Assembly: GCA_036478235.1 (NCBI GenBank)
Contig: JAZGDZ010000016.1
Location: 1-10,815, forward strand
Source of the DNA: JACZWZ01 sp036478235
Lineage (GTDB): Bacteria > Actinomycetota > Acidimicrobiia > Spongiisociales > UBA11373
DNA length: 10,815 nt
Reading direction: 5' to 3'
In this document: in pieces, positions 1 to 5,530 of the stretch
Layout of the letters: every line of letters starts with the position of its first letter
Numbering within the stretch: the stretch's first letter is position 1
Translations under genes and position numbers: made by a program
The notes under the pieces: model-generated
What the model saw: only the letters and a program-made list of their open reading frames with translations
Databases searched by the model: none
What the model was told of the DNA's origin: nothing

Positions 1-66
1 AAGAGGGTTTCGGGTACAGGGCACCCCTAGCGCCCCGCCTAGCACGAGGAGAGAAGAATACCGGAC
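1..66. other. Left-edge stretch with no supported gene
   Basis: I see no convincing gene, RNA or terminator in these bases. They lie outside the repeat array that follows. They could be the far end of the intergenic region downstream of the methyltransferase gene, or the promoter of a gene to the left, but the window edge prevents a decision. Confidence 0.5.
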
Positions 67-147
67 AGTCTCCAGTCTCCAGCCTCCGGTCCCCAGCCAG
101 AACGTGTTCGGGGGTTACTGGCGACTGGTGACTGGCGACTGGTGACT
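67..147. repeat. Inverted heptad-repeat array A (downstream of methyltransferase)
   Basis: A left half-array at 67-94 has four 7-nt units: AGTCTCC, AGTCTCC, AGCCTCC, GGTCCCC. A right half-array at 113-147 has five: GGTTACT, GGCGACT, GGTGACT, GGCGACT, GGTGACT. Read on one strand the consensus unit is GGNGACT. The halves are inverted, so the region can fold into a long imperfect hairpin; pairing 67-94 with 120-147 gives 22 of 28 matches. The 95-112 spacer contains a small palindrome, GAACGTGTTC (100-109). The array ends 2 nt from the methyltransferase stop codon, so it would be transcribed as that gene's 3' end and might slow or stop transcription. The lack of a clear U-tract argues against a classical intrinsic terminator. 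Its right half shares an exact 18-mer, inverted, with array B. Confidence 0.8.
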
Positions 148-149
148 TC

Positions 150-776
150 CTATTCCTTCCTCAGCACCACTCCGTAGACAAATCCGAACGGGCCCATTCG
201 CCAGATCCGCTCCACAGGCAGCGGCGCATCGGCGTACAGCTCCCGAGGCTGCGGCAGCGAATCGAGGCTGCGATGCAGGTAGCGGTATTCCCTGAAGCCG
301 CCTGCGAGGAGACCGACGACCGGGAGCACAATCGCCGACCCGATGCGGTGCAGGACTCGCTTCCAGCGCGACTCGGGCCGGCTCAGGTCGACGATGGCCG
401 CCACCCCTCCGGGTCGGAGCACTCGAGCGATCTCACCGAGCGTGGTGCTGATCGAATCGAGATTGCGGAACACGTATGCGCTGAACACCGCGTCGACCGA
501 CCCGTCGGGCAGGGGAATCATCTCCCCCTTGGCAACGACGCGACGCCGTGCCGTGTTGAGTTCCAGCATATCCGCAGAGGGATCGAGTGCGATCACGGTG
601 CGGTTGCCGAAGTCGGGGTTGGCGGCCCCGGTGCCCGCCCCGAGGTCGATCACGGTGCCCGCCGGGAGATGGTCGATGGCGCGGCGTCGCCACTGACCGT
701 CGCGGCCTAGAGACAAGATCCGGTTCACCCTGTCGTAGCGACGGGCGATCCGGGAGAAGACCTCCCGGCGGGTCAC
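150..776 (-). CDS. MenG/UbiE-type SAM-dependent methyltransferase, compact
   Basis: This 208-aa protein is a class I SAM-dependent methyltransferase resembling demethylmenaquinone methyltransferase (MenG/UbiE), which performs the last C-methylation in menaquinone synthesis. Seen: ARRYDRVNRILSLG near residues 11-24, SAM-binding motif I VIDLGAGTG (42-50), acidic ALDPS (63-67), FRNL (103-106) where the family usually has LRNV, RVLRPGG (118-124) and REYRYLHRSL (162-171). The start is a GTG overlapping the serS stop by 4 nt (GTGA), implying translational coupling; an upstream in-frame extension would lie wholly inside serS. Oddities: the stretch between motif I and the acidic strand is only about a dozen residues, shorter than usual, and the C-terminus is divergent. 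The fold is clear. The quinone substrate is an inference, and another small-molecule substrate is possible. Confidence 0.75.
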   Translation of the reverse strand: MTRREVFSRIARRYDRVNRILSLGRDGQWRRRAIDHLPAGTVIDLGAGTGAANPDFGNRTVIALDPSADMLELNTARRRVVAKGEMIPLPDGSVDAVFSAYVFRNLDSISTTLGEIARVLRPGGVAAIVDLSRPESRWKRVLHRIGSAIVLPVVGLLAGGFREYRYLHRSLDSLPQPRELYADAPLPVERIWRMGPFGFVYGVVLRKE

Positions 777-2056
777 GAGGTGATGACGTCGGAGCCCATG
801 GAGGCCCGGAGTGGCTCGGGGATGACGACCGAGCCGTCGGCACGCTGGTTGTTCTCGAGAATGGCGACAAGCGTCCGGCCCACCGCGATGGCAGTGCCGT
901 TGAGCGTGTGGGCAATCGCGGTCGGACCGTCTCCGTCGCGGAAGCGGATCTTGAGGCGTCGCGCTTGATAGTCCGTGGTGTTCGAACACGACGTGATCTC
1001 CCGGTACGCATCCTGGCCGGGAAACCAGGCCTCGATGTCGTACTTCTTGGCGGCCGAGTCCCCCAGGTCACCGGTGCTCACGTTCACGACGCGATAGGGG
1101 ATCCCCAGCTCCTGCACCAGCGACTCCTCCAGGGAGAGCAGGTGCTCGTGCTCCGCCCACGACTTGTCGGGGTGGCAGTAGGAGAACATCTCCACCTTGT
1201 CGAACTGGTGAACCCGGAAGATACCGCGGGTGTCCTTGCCGTAGGTCCCCGCCTCGCGCCGGAAGCAAGTCGAGAAGCCGGCGAACCGCATGGGCAGATC
1301 GGCCGCGTCGAGGATCTCGTCCGAGTACATGGCGGCAAGGGGAATCTCGGCTGTGGCGGCCAGGAAGAGGTCGTCGGACTCGATGCTCTCCCCGTCGCTG
1401 ACACCGACTGCATACGCCTGCTCTCGTGCGCCGGGGAGAAAGCCCGTGCCGAACAGGGCCATCTCCCGCACCAGCACCGGAGGAACGACCGGGGTGAAGC
1501 CTTCGGCCACCAACTGTCCCAGCGTCCACTGCACGAGGGCGAACTCGAGCATCACCGCCTGTCCCATGAGGTAGGCGAATCGGGAGCCGGAAACCTTGAC
1601 GGCCCGTTCGATGTCGATGATCCCGAGACGTTCTCCGATGTCCACATGATCGAGCGACTCGAAATCGAACTCGGGGGGCTCACCCCACTTCTTGATCTCG
1701 AGGTTGTCCGCATCGGTGTCACCCACCGGCACGCTCTCGTGAGCCGGATTCGGCAGCGGCACCCAGATCTCATCGAAATCGGTATCGAGCTGGTCGGCCT
1801 CGGCCAGCGCCGCCCTGTAGTCCTCAGCCAACCCCGACATCTCGGCAATCGCGGCCTCTTTGGCATCCCCCTCGAGAGCGGCGATCTCCTCTCCGGCCTT
1901 CTTCTGCCGGGAACGCAGGTTCTCGGCCGAGCTTCGCACCCGCCTACGGCGTTCGTCGAGCTCGGCGAGCGCGTCGAGATCGACCTCCACCTTGCGGCGC
2001 CGGAACGCCTCGGCCAGGACCTCGCGATTCGTTCTGAGCAGCGCGACGTCGTTCAC
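773..2056 (-). CDS. serS: Seryl-tRNA synthetase
   Basis: Charges tRNA-Ser (and tRNA-Sec where present) with serine in the cytosol. The 427-aa length is normal for bacterial SerRS. Residues 1-100 form the charged coiled-coil arm that grips the tRNA long variable arm. The class II core follows: a motif 1 region around PVVPPVLV (189-196), the TAEIPL loop (235-240), motif 2 from FRREAG (265-270) through GIFRVHQFDKVEMF (278-291), the REITSCSN segment (352-359), and motif 3 around NGTAIAVGRTLVAILEN (386-402) followed by the PEPL segment. All expected motifs are present. The start is GTG at 2056, giving the normal N-terminus, which in this family begins near a DxxLLR motif. No Shine-Dalgarno is visible; a TACCAT box 7 nt upstream suggests a leaderless transcript. 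The stop overlaps the downstream methyltransferase start. Confidence 0.97.
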   Translation of the reverse strand: MNDVALLRTNREVLAEAFRRRKVEVDLDALAELDERRRRVRSSAENLRSRQKKAGEEIAALEGDAKEAAIAEMSGLAEDYRAALAEADQLDTDFDEIWVPLPNPAHESVPVGDTDADNLEIKKWGEPPEFDFESLDHVDIGERLGIIDIERAVKVSGSRFAYLMGQAVMLEFALVQWTLGQLVAEGFTPVVPPVLVREMALFGTGFLPGAREQAYAVGVSDGESIESDDLFLAATAEIPLAAMYSDEILDAADLPMRFAGFSTCFRREAGTYGKDTRGIFRVHQFDKVEMFSYCHPDKSWAEHEHLLSLEESLVQELGIPYRVVNVSTGDLGDSAAKKYDIEAWFPGQDAYREITSCSNTTDYQARRLKIRFRDGDGPTAIAHTLNGTAIAVGRTLVAILENNQRADGSVVIPEPLRASMGSDVITS

Positions 2057-2069
2057 GAAGCCGATGGTA
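2057..2069 (-). promoter_or_regulatory. Candidate leaderless promoter of serS
   Basis: On the minus strand the hexamer TACCAT (2069-2064) fits the actinobacterial -10 pattern TANNNT. It ends 7 nt before the serS GTG, so transcription would begin at or next to the start codon, and no ribosome-binding site is visible. With a 17-nt spacer the -35 position would be CTGGCG (2092-2087), a poor match to TTGACA, and it falls inside the heptad repeats. The -10 placement is what I see; activity is inferred. Confidence 0.45.
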
Positions 2070-2076
2070 GAGAACG

Positions 2077-2166
2077 AGTCCCCAGTCGCCAGTCACCAGC
2101 AAGAGGACTAAGGACTTGACCCGGTTTGGTGGACACTTGGAGACTGATGACTGGGGACTGGAGACT
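2077..2166. repeat. Inverted heptad-repeat array B (between serS and DUF4446 gene)
   Basis: The left half-array (2077-2097) has AGTCCCC, AGTCGCC, AGTCACC. The right half-array (2139-2166) has GGAGACT, GATGACT, GGGGACT, GGAGACT. The halves are inverted; 2077-2097 against 2146-2166 pairs at 18 of 21 positions. The spacer holds two weaker units, GGACTAA and GGACTTG (2105-2118). The right half ends 5 nt from the DUF4446 stop, and the left half covers the expected -35 region of serS. Relative to array A the element is reverse-complemented: 2082-2099 is the exact reverse complement of 125-142 (18 nt), and 2156-2166 that of 67-77 (11 nt). Confidence 0.8.
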
Positions 2167-2171
2167 TCTTC

Positions 2172-2621
2172 TCAGCTACCGCCGAGTGCCCGATCCACCG
2201 CCGTCTGCTCCTCGGGCGAGAGCCGCTCGACCCCGGTGCCGTCCTGCACCATCTTGCTGTAGAACAGCGTCTGGCGGGGACCCACCAAAAGGGTGATCAC
2301 CAAACCGTCGCGGCGCTCGTTGAGCAGCGCAATCGATCGCGATTGGCTCCCGGTGCGCTCCTCGGTCGCATCGAATGTCACGACCGCGGCGTAGCGCAAG
2401 GCACCCGGCATGCGCTCCATTAGAGACTTGACCATCGGCTGGAGGTGGGTCACCGCCGCTTCGAGGTTCGCCAGGTCCTCATCGATCGTCCGCACCGACT
2501 CGTAGATCCCCCCGTCACGCGGGATGGCCTCGAACCGACGCCGGTCGATGACCACAAACGCCAAGGTGGCCACCGAGACACCCAGCGCGATCAGAACCGC
2601 GAGCACTGCCCAGGTGTCCAT
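2172..2621 (-). CDS. DUF4446 family membrane-anchored protein
   Basis: A 149-aa protein of unknown function. Residues 5-26 form one hydrophobic transmembrane segment, followed by a charged, probably coiled-coil stretch (about 40-70). The rest matches what I know of DUF4446: RYAAVVTFDAT (76-86), QSRSIALLNERRDGLVIT (93-110), a short strand with a tyrosine (LFYSKMV) and a C-terminal LSPEEQTAVDRAL helix. In the family this globular part is predicted to sit beside the single N-terminal membrane helix. The ATG overlaps the stop of the upstream CARDB-like gene by 1 nt (TGATG), and GGAGG lies 4 nt upstream, so the two genes are likely co-translated and may act together at the membrane. The array begins just after its stop codon. 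No catalytic residues can be assigned. Confidence 0.8.
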   Translation of the reverse strand: MDTWAVLAVLIALGVSVATLAFVVIDRRRFEAIPRDGGIYESVRTIDEDLANLEAAVTHLQPMVKSLMERMPGALRYAAVVTFDATEERTGSQSRSIALLNERRDGLVITLLVGPRQTLFYSKMVQDGTGVERLSPEEQTAVDRALGGS

Positions 2622-3619
2622 CAGCCCTCCGCGTTGACGAGGAACAACATCGAAAACGTGTTGTCCTCATCTTCGTCGTCCTCGAACAGAGAGGTGACGA
2701 TCACTTCGTAGATCGTCCCGGGTTCGACGGGAAGATCCGAGAACACGAGCGTGATCAGCTCGCCGCCCTCGAGGAGGAGAATCTCCTGGCGGGCCTCCCA
2801 GAGCGCGCCGTCGTTGCTTATCAGGCTGAGCTGGATGCCGATGTTCGCCGCGGCGAGGTTTCCGCGGTTCGAGATCGTCACCTCCGCCCTTTGGTCCCCG
2901 GTTATGGCGAGGACAGGTAGCCCCTCCTGTTCGCCCACGGAACCCGGCTCGAGCCGGAGATCGGCAACGGCCACGTTCTGAACAGGGCCGAGGGAAGGAG
3001 CGAGGAACAGCCGACGCGCCAGCTCCTTGGCCTCGAACAGAGTGTCCTGGTCGGCCGGGACGAAGGCAACGACCGGTGGATTGCCGCCCTGAAGCGTTGA
3101 GTCGACTCCCGCTCCCGCCAGCTCGGACAGGAACCCGGCATAGGCGCTGTCTCCGACCCTCAAATCGACCAGGCCCCGGCCCAGCGTCGCCAAGCCATCC
3201 TCGTCGAGTGGGTTGTCGGCGAGTGCCATCAAGCCCACCCGGGCATCGGAAAGGGCGCTGCGCCACGTGGTCGTCGCAATGCGCAGGAACAGGTGACCCC
3301 GGACCAGGATCTCGGGCGGATCGGCGCTGTCGAGCCGATCGACCAGCTCAGCCGTGTCGGCTTCCAGCCTCTCCAGGCGATCGACCATCGAGGCCCTGTT
3401 GAAGTCCTCGATGTCGAGGATCATGCTGGAGAAGGAAAGAGCCGTCTCCTCCTCGGTACGGGCCACATCGAAAGCCAGATCGAGGTAAGCCCGCGTCAAC
3501 TCCGTCTCACCCGCAGCACGGATGACTCCGACGGCGATTGCAAGGAGGATCCCCAGCACGCCGTACACGATGAATGAACGGCGGCGTCGCTGCCGCCGCA
3601 CCTTGGGGCCGTAAGACAC
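2621..3619 (-). CDS. Membrane-anchored protein with CARDB-like C-terminal domain
   Basis: I do not recognise a named family for the whole protein (332 aa from GTG 3619). The N-terminus is strongly basic (KVRRQRRRRS, 6-15), followed by one membrane helix (about 16-34), which predicts a signal anchor with the rest outside the cell. Residues 36-210 are mostly helical, with a probable coiled coil around 76-100. Residues about 217-330 look like a CARDB-type Ig fold: ADLRLEPGS, then AEVTISNRGNLAAANIGIQL, a LLEGGELITLVF strand, and an acidic DDEDEDNTF near the end, typical of the DxDN ending of CARDB repeats. The start is uncertain: GTG 3619, three bases after the tRNA, and GTG 3601 are both possible, and neither has a Shine-Dalgarno. 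The open frame continues upstream through the tRNA, but that part cannot be coding. Confidence 0.7.
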   Translation of the reverse strand: MSYGPKVRRQRRRRSFIVYGVLGILLAIAVGVIRAAGETELTRAYLDLAFDVARTEEETALSFSSMILDIEDFNRASMVDRLERLEADTAELVDRLDSADPPEILVRGHLFLRIATTTWRSALSDARVGLMALADNPLDEDGLATLGRGLVDLRVGDSAYAGFLSELAGAGVDSTLQGGNPPVVAFVPADQDTLFEAKELARRLFLAPSLGPVQNVAVADLRLEPGSVGEQEGLPVLAITGDQRAEVTISNRGNLAAANIGIQLSLISNDGALWEARQEILLLEGGELITLVFSDLPVEPGTIYEVIVTSLFEDDEDEDNTFSMLFLVNAEG

Positions 3620-3622
3620 GGG

Positions 3623-3707
3623 TGGGCGAGGGGGGAGTCGAACCCCCACGAGCGCAATGCCCACAGGATTCTGAGTCCTGCGCGTCTGCCAGTTCCGCCA
3701 CTCGCCC
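3623..3707 (-). tRNA. tRNA-Leu (anticodon CAG)
   Basis: An 85-nt cloverleaf on the minus strand. The acceptor stem is GGGCGAG (3707-3701) with CTCGCCC (3630-3624), discriminator A at 3623. The anticodon stem CAGGA/TCCTG encloses loop CTCAGAA with anticodon CAG (3673-3671), reading CUG codons. The T arm is GGGGG-TTCGACT-CCCCC (3647-3631). A long type II variable arm lies between, as expected for leucine. CCA is not encoded (the next bases are CCC), so it must be added after 3' trimming. The gene is divergent from fhaA and only 3 nt from the next downstream coding region. Confidence 0.97.
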
Positions 3708-3718
3708 GAGGGCCGGAA

Positions 3719-3724
3719 ATCGTA
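3719..3724 (-). promoter_or_regulatory. Candidate -10 box of the tRNA-Leu promoter
   Basis: TACGAT on the minus strand lies 11 nt before the tRNA 5' end, predicting a transcript start about 4-5 nt ahead of the mature tRNA. No strong -35 hexamer is seen at 17-18 nt. This transcript probably continues into the CARDB-like and DUF4446 genes. Confidence 0.45.
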
Positions 3725-3729
3725 CCACG

Positions 3730-3756
3730 GGGTGTTTTCCCCACACCCGGCGCCGG
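3730..3756. promoter_or_regulatory. Two palindromes in the divergent tRNA-Leu/fhaA promoter region
   Basis: A perfect inverted repeat GGGTGT (3730-3735) / ACACCC (3743-3748) has a 7-nt spacer and sits near the middle of the 61-bp divergent gap. It overlaps by two bases a 10-nt perfect palindrome CCGGCGCCGG (3747-3756) that abuts the fhaA -10 box. The position would suit an operator controlling one or both promoters. No known regulator site is recognised, and short GC palindromes can occur by chance. Confidence 0.35.
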
Positions 3757-3762
3757 TACGCT
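3757..3762 (+). promoter_or_regulatory. Candidate leaderless promoter -10 box of the fhaA operon
   Basis: TACGCT fits TANNNT and lies 6 nt before the fhaA ATG (3769), predicting transcription from the A of the start codon. No Shine-Dalgarno precedes that ATG, which agrees with a leaderless mRNA. The -35 region (about 3733-3739, TGTTTTC) is weak. Confidence 0.45.
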
Positions 3763-3768
3763 TGCCCC

Positions 3769-4419
3769 ATGGGCCTCGCCCGCGGCTTGGAACGCCGCCT
3801 CGAACAGCTCGTCGATGGTCTCGCCGCCCGCCTCTTTCGGGGAAGGGTGCACCCTGTCGAACTCGGAACCCGGATTGTTCGAGAGGCGGATCTGGCCGCA
3901 TTCGACACCCACGCCGGCCCCGGGGCCCCGAATGCCTTCGTCGTGACGCTCGGAGGACAGGCCGAAACGGACGAGGCAGTGGCAGCGGCCGAGGGCGAGT
4001 TGGAGAGCGTTCTCGCCGAAGCCGCCGCCGAACGGGGATGGAGGCTGGAAGGACCGGCGACCGTCCGGATAGTCTTCGAAGACGGGCCCGCCTCGACCGT
4101 CTCGGTGAAAGCGGCCGTCGAACCGGGCAAGATCCAGCCCTGGGCCCGGATGCATGCCGCCGACGGGCGAGTTCTTGACGTCCGCCTCAACCGGTCGGTC
4201 GTCGGTCGCAGCGGCACCGCCGACGTCCACCTTCCCGATGACGATGTCTCTCGCCGGCACGCATTGTTGTGGCGCGAAGCAGGCGCCATCTGGCTCATCG
4301 ATCTCGACTCGTCGAACGGCACCTTCCTCAACGGCGAGCGTGTCGGCGACGTGGTCGATCTCAGCGACGGGGACCGCGTGACCATCGGCGACGTGGAACT
4401 CACACTGCGGGTGCTCTGA
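3769..4419 (+). CDS. fhaA: FhaA-type protein (DUF3662 + FHA domain)
   Basis: A 216-aa cytoplasmic phosphothreonine reader. In mycobacteria FhaA joins Ser/Thr kinase signalling to the lipid-II flippase MviN. The N-terminal DUF3662 domain (about 1-118) begins with the family's LERRLEQLVDGLAARLFRG (7-25) and has a VHPVEL stretch. The C-terminal FHA domain (about 138-216) shows the core residues: G146-R147-S148, S161-R-R-H164 and S182-N183-G184. The ATG at 3769 gives the standard N-terminus; longer in-frame extensions would run back through the tRNA region. The long low-complexity linker of M. tuberculosis FhaA (over 500 aa in total) is missing, so the two domains are almost directly joined. It is the first gene of a five-gene operon and overlaps fhaB by 1 nt (TGATG). 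Confidence 0.92.
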   Translation: MGLARGLERRLEQLVDGLAARLFRGRVHPVELGTRIVREADLAAFDTHAGPGAPNAFVVTLGGQAETDEAVAAAEGELESVLAEAAAERGWRLEGPATVRIVFEDGPASTVSVKAAVEPGKIQPWARMHAADGRVLDVRLNRSVVGRSGTADVHLPDDDVSRRHALLWREAGAIWLIDLDSSNGTFLNGERVGDVVDLSDGDRVTIGDVELTLRVL

Positions 4420-4823
4420 TGCCCATCGTCGCCGTCAACATCGTCAAGGTCCTGTTCGCCGTCGCCCTGTACGGGTTCCTCTTCTACGTCGCCCGAGCCA
4501 TGCGAGGCCACATCGCCGGTCCTCGGGTCGATGCCGCAGCGACGCCTTCACTCGAGGTGACCCAGCCGGGTGGCTCCGCCCACACCTACCCCATCGAGGG
4601 GGTGGTGGTGCTCGGCAGGGGCGAATCCGCCGACATCCGGCTCGACGACGAGTACGCATCGGACCGGCACGCTTCATTCACTCGCGAAGGCACGCGGTTG
4701 TTCCTCGAGGACCTCGGATCGACCAACGGCACCACCGTCGACGGACAGGACGCCGCCGGCCGGATCGAGGTGTCACCCGGCTCGACCATCATGGTCGGAC
4801 GAACCAAGGTCAGGGTGCGATGA
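4419..4823 (+). CDS. fhaB: FhaB/FipA-type membrane-anchored FHA protein
   Basis: This 134-aa protein has an N-terminal hydrophobic helix (about 4-27) followed by a cytoplasmic FHA domain (about 44-134). FHA core residues are visible: G66-R67 in VLGRGESADIRL, S81-D-R-H84, and N103-G104 in LGSTNGTTVDG. In mycobacteria FhaB (FipA) is a kinase substrate and reader that links septal and wall growth proteins to phosphorylation. Length, membrane helix and gene order all match that family. The ATG overlaps the fhaA stop; its own stop overlaps the phosphatase start by 4 nt (ATGA), so translation is probably coupled. Confidence 0.92.
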   Translation: MPIVAVNIVKVLFAVALYGFLFYVARAMRGHIAGPRVDAAATPSLEVTQPGGSAHTYPIEGVVVLGRGESADIRLDDEYASDRHASFTREGTRLFLEDLGSTNGTTVDGQDAAGRIEVSPGSTIMVGRTKVRVR

Positions 4824-5530
4824 GATTCAACTGGGTGGTCCGCACCGACGTGGGACGAATGCGCGACCACAACGAAGATTCGGTGTGGCCGGTGGAGGAC
4901 GGAACTTCCACAGAGACCATCGTCGTCGGCGTGGCCGACGGAATGGGTGGACACGCCGGAGGCGAGATCGCCAGCTTCACAGCGCTCGAGACCGCGGTGA
5001 CGGTGGGGGGAGACCCGGCCGTCCGAATCCAGGCCGCCAATCTCGCCGTCCTCGATGCCGCCAAGGAGCGACCGCGCCTGTCGGGCATGGGAACGACCCT
5101 GACCCTCGCGGCCTTCGATCCCGATGGCGATCTGGGTGTTGCCCACGTCGGCGACAGCCGCGCCTACCTCCTGCGTGCCGGTGATCTCCAACAGATCACC
5201 ACCGATCACTCGTACGTCGGAGAGATGATCGCCACCGGAAGGCTCTCGCCCATCGAAGCGGAAACCCACCCGTACCGGTCGGTTCTCACGCGGGCCGTGG
5301 GGCTCGACCCGACGGTCGAGGTGGACTCCTACGCGGCGGTGCTGAAGGACGGTGACCGGGTGCTGCTGTGCAGTGACGGGCTCACCACGATGCTCCGCGA
5401 CGATGCGATCACCGAGATACTGATGGGTGGCGACGACCCCGGCGAGATCGCGGACGCCCTGGTGGCCGCGGCCAACGATGCGGGCGGTGCCGACAACATA
5501 ACCGTCGTCGTGGTAGACGTCACAGAGTGA
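4820..5530 (+). CDS. pstP: PP2C-family Ser/Thr protein phosphatase (PstP-like)
   Basis: Removes phosphate from Ser/Thr phosphoproteins, opposing PknA/PknB-type kinases. All PP2C motifs are present in 236 aa: RMRDHNEDS (13-21), VADGMGGHAGG (38-48), SGMGTTLT (88-95), VAHVGDSRAYLLR (108-119), TTDHS (127-131), LTRAVG (156-161), LCSDGLT (183-189) and GADNITVVVV (223-232). The metal-binding acids D20, D40, D186 and D225 can be placed. Mycobacterial PstP is roughly twice as long, with a membrane helix and an outer domain; this protein is the catalytic domain only and should be cytosolic. It overlaps fhaB and rodA by 4 nt each. Confidence 0.93.
   Translation: MRFNWVVRTDVGRMRDHNEDSVWPVEDGTSTETIVVGVADGMGGHAGGEIASFTALETAVTVGGDPAVRIQAANLAVLDAAKERPRLSGMGTTLTLAAFDPDGDLGVAHVGDSRAYLLRAGDLQQITTDHSYVGEMIATGRLSPIEAETHPYRSVLTRAVGLDPTVEVDSYAAVLKDGDRVLLCSDGLTTMLRDDAITEILMGGDDPGEIADALVAAANDAGGADNITVVVVDVTE

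Noticed and set aside
67..147. Heptad arrays as CRISPR repeats
   Set aside because: Units are 7 nt, directly adjacent, without 25-40 nt spacers, arranged as inverted halves, and no cas gene is near.
150..989. Methyltransferase frame extended to 989
   Set aside because: The extra 71 codons lie entirely within serS in another frame; the GTG at 776 gives the family N-terminus and a standard 4-nt overlap.
587..2119. A 510-codon plus-strand open frame opposite serS
   Set aside because: It is antisense to a complete, motif-rich serS, has Arg/Gly/Pro-heavy composition without domains, and is an expected shadow in GC-rich DNA.
3620..3901. N-terminal extension of the CARDB-like open frame to 3901
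   Set aside because: The extension passes through the whole tRNA-Leu gene, the divergent promoter region and the antisense of fhaA; its residues show no domain.
3496..4511. Long minus-strand open frames (254 and 334 codons) opposite fhaA
   Set aside because: They lie across the tRNA and opposite a clear DUF3662-FHA protein, with shadow-type composition.
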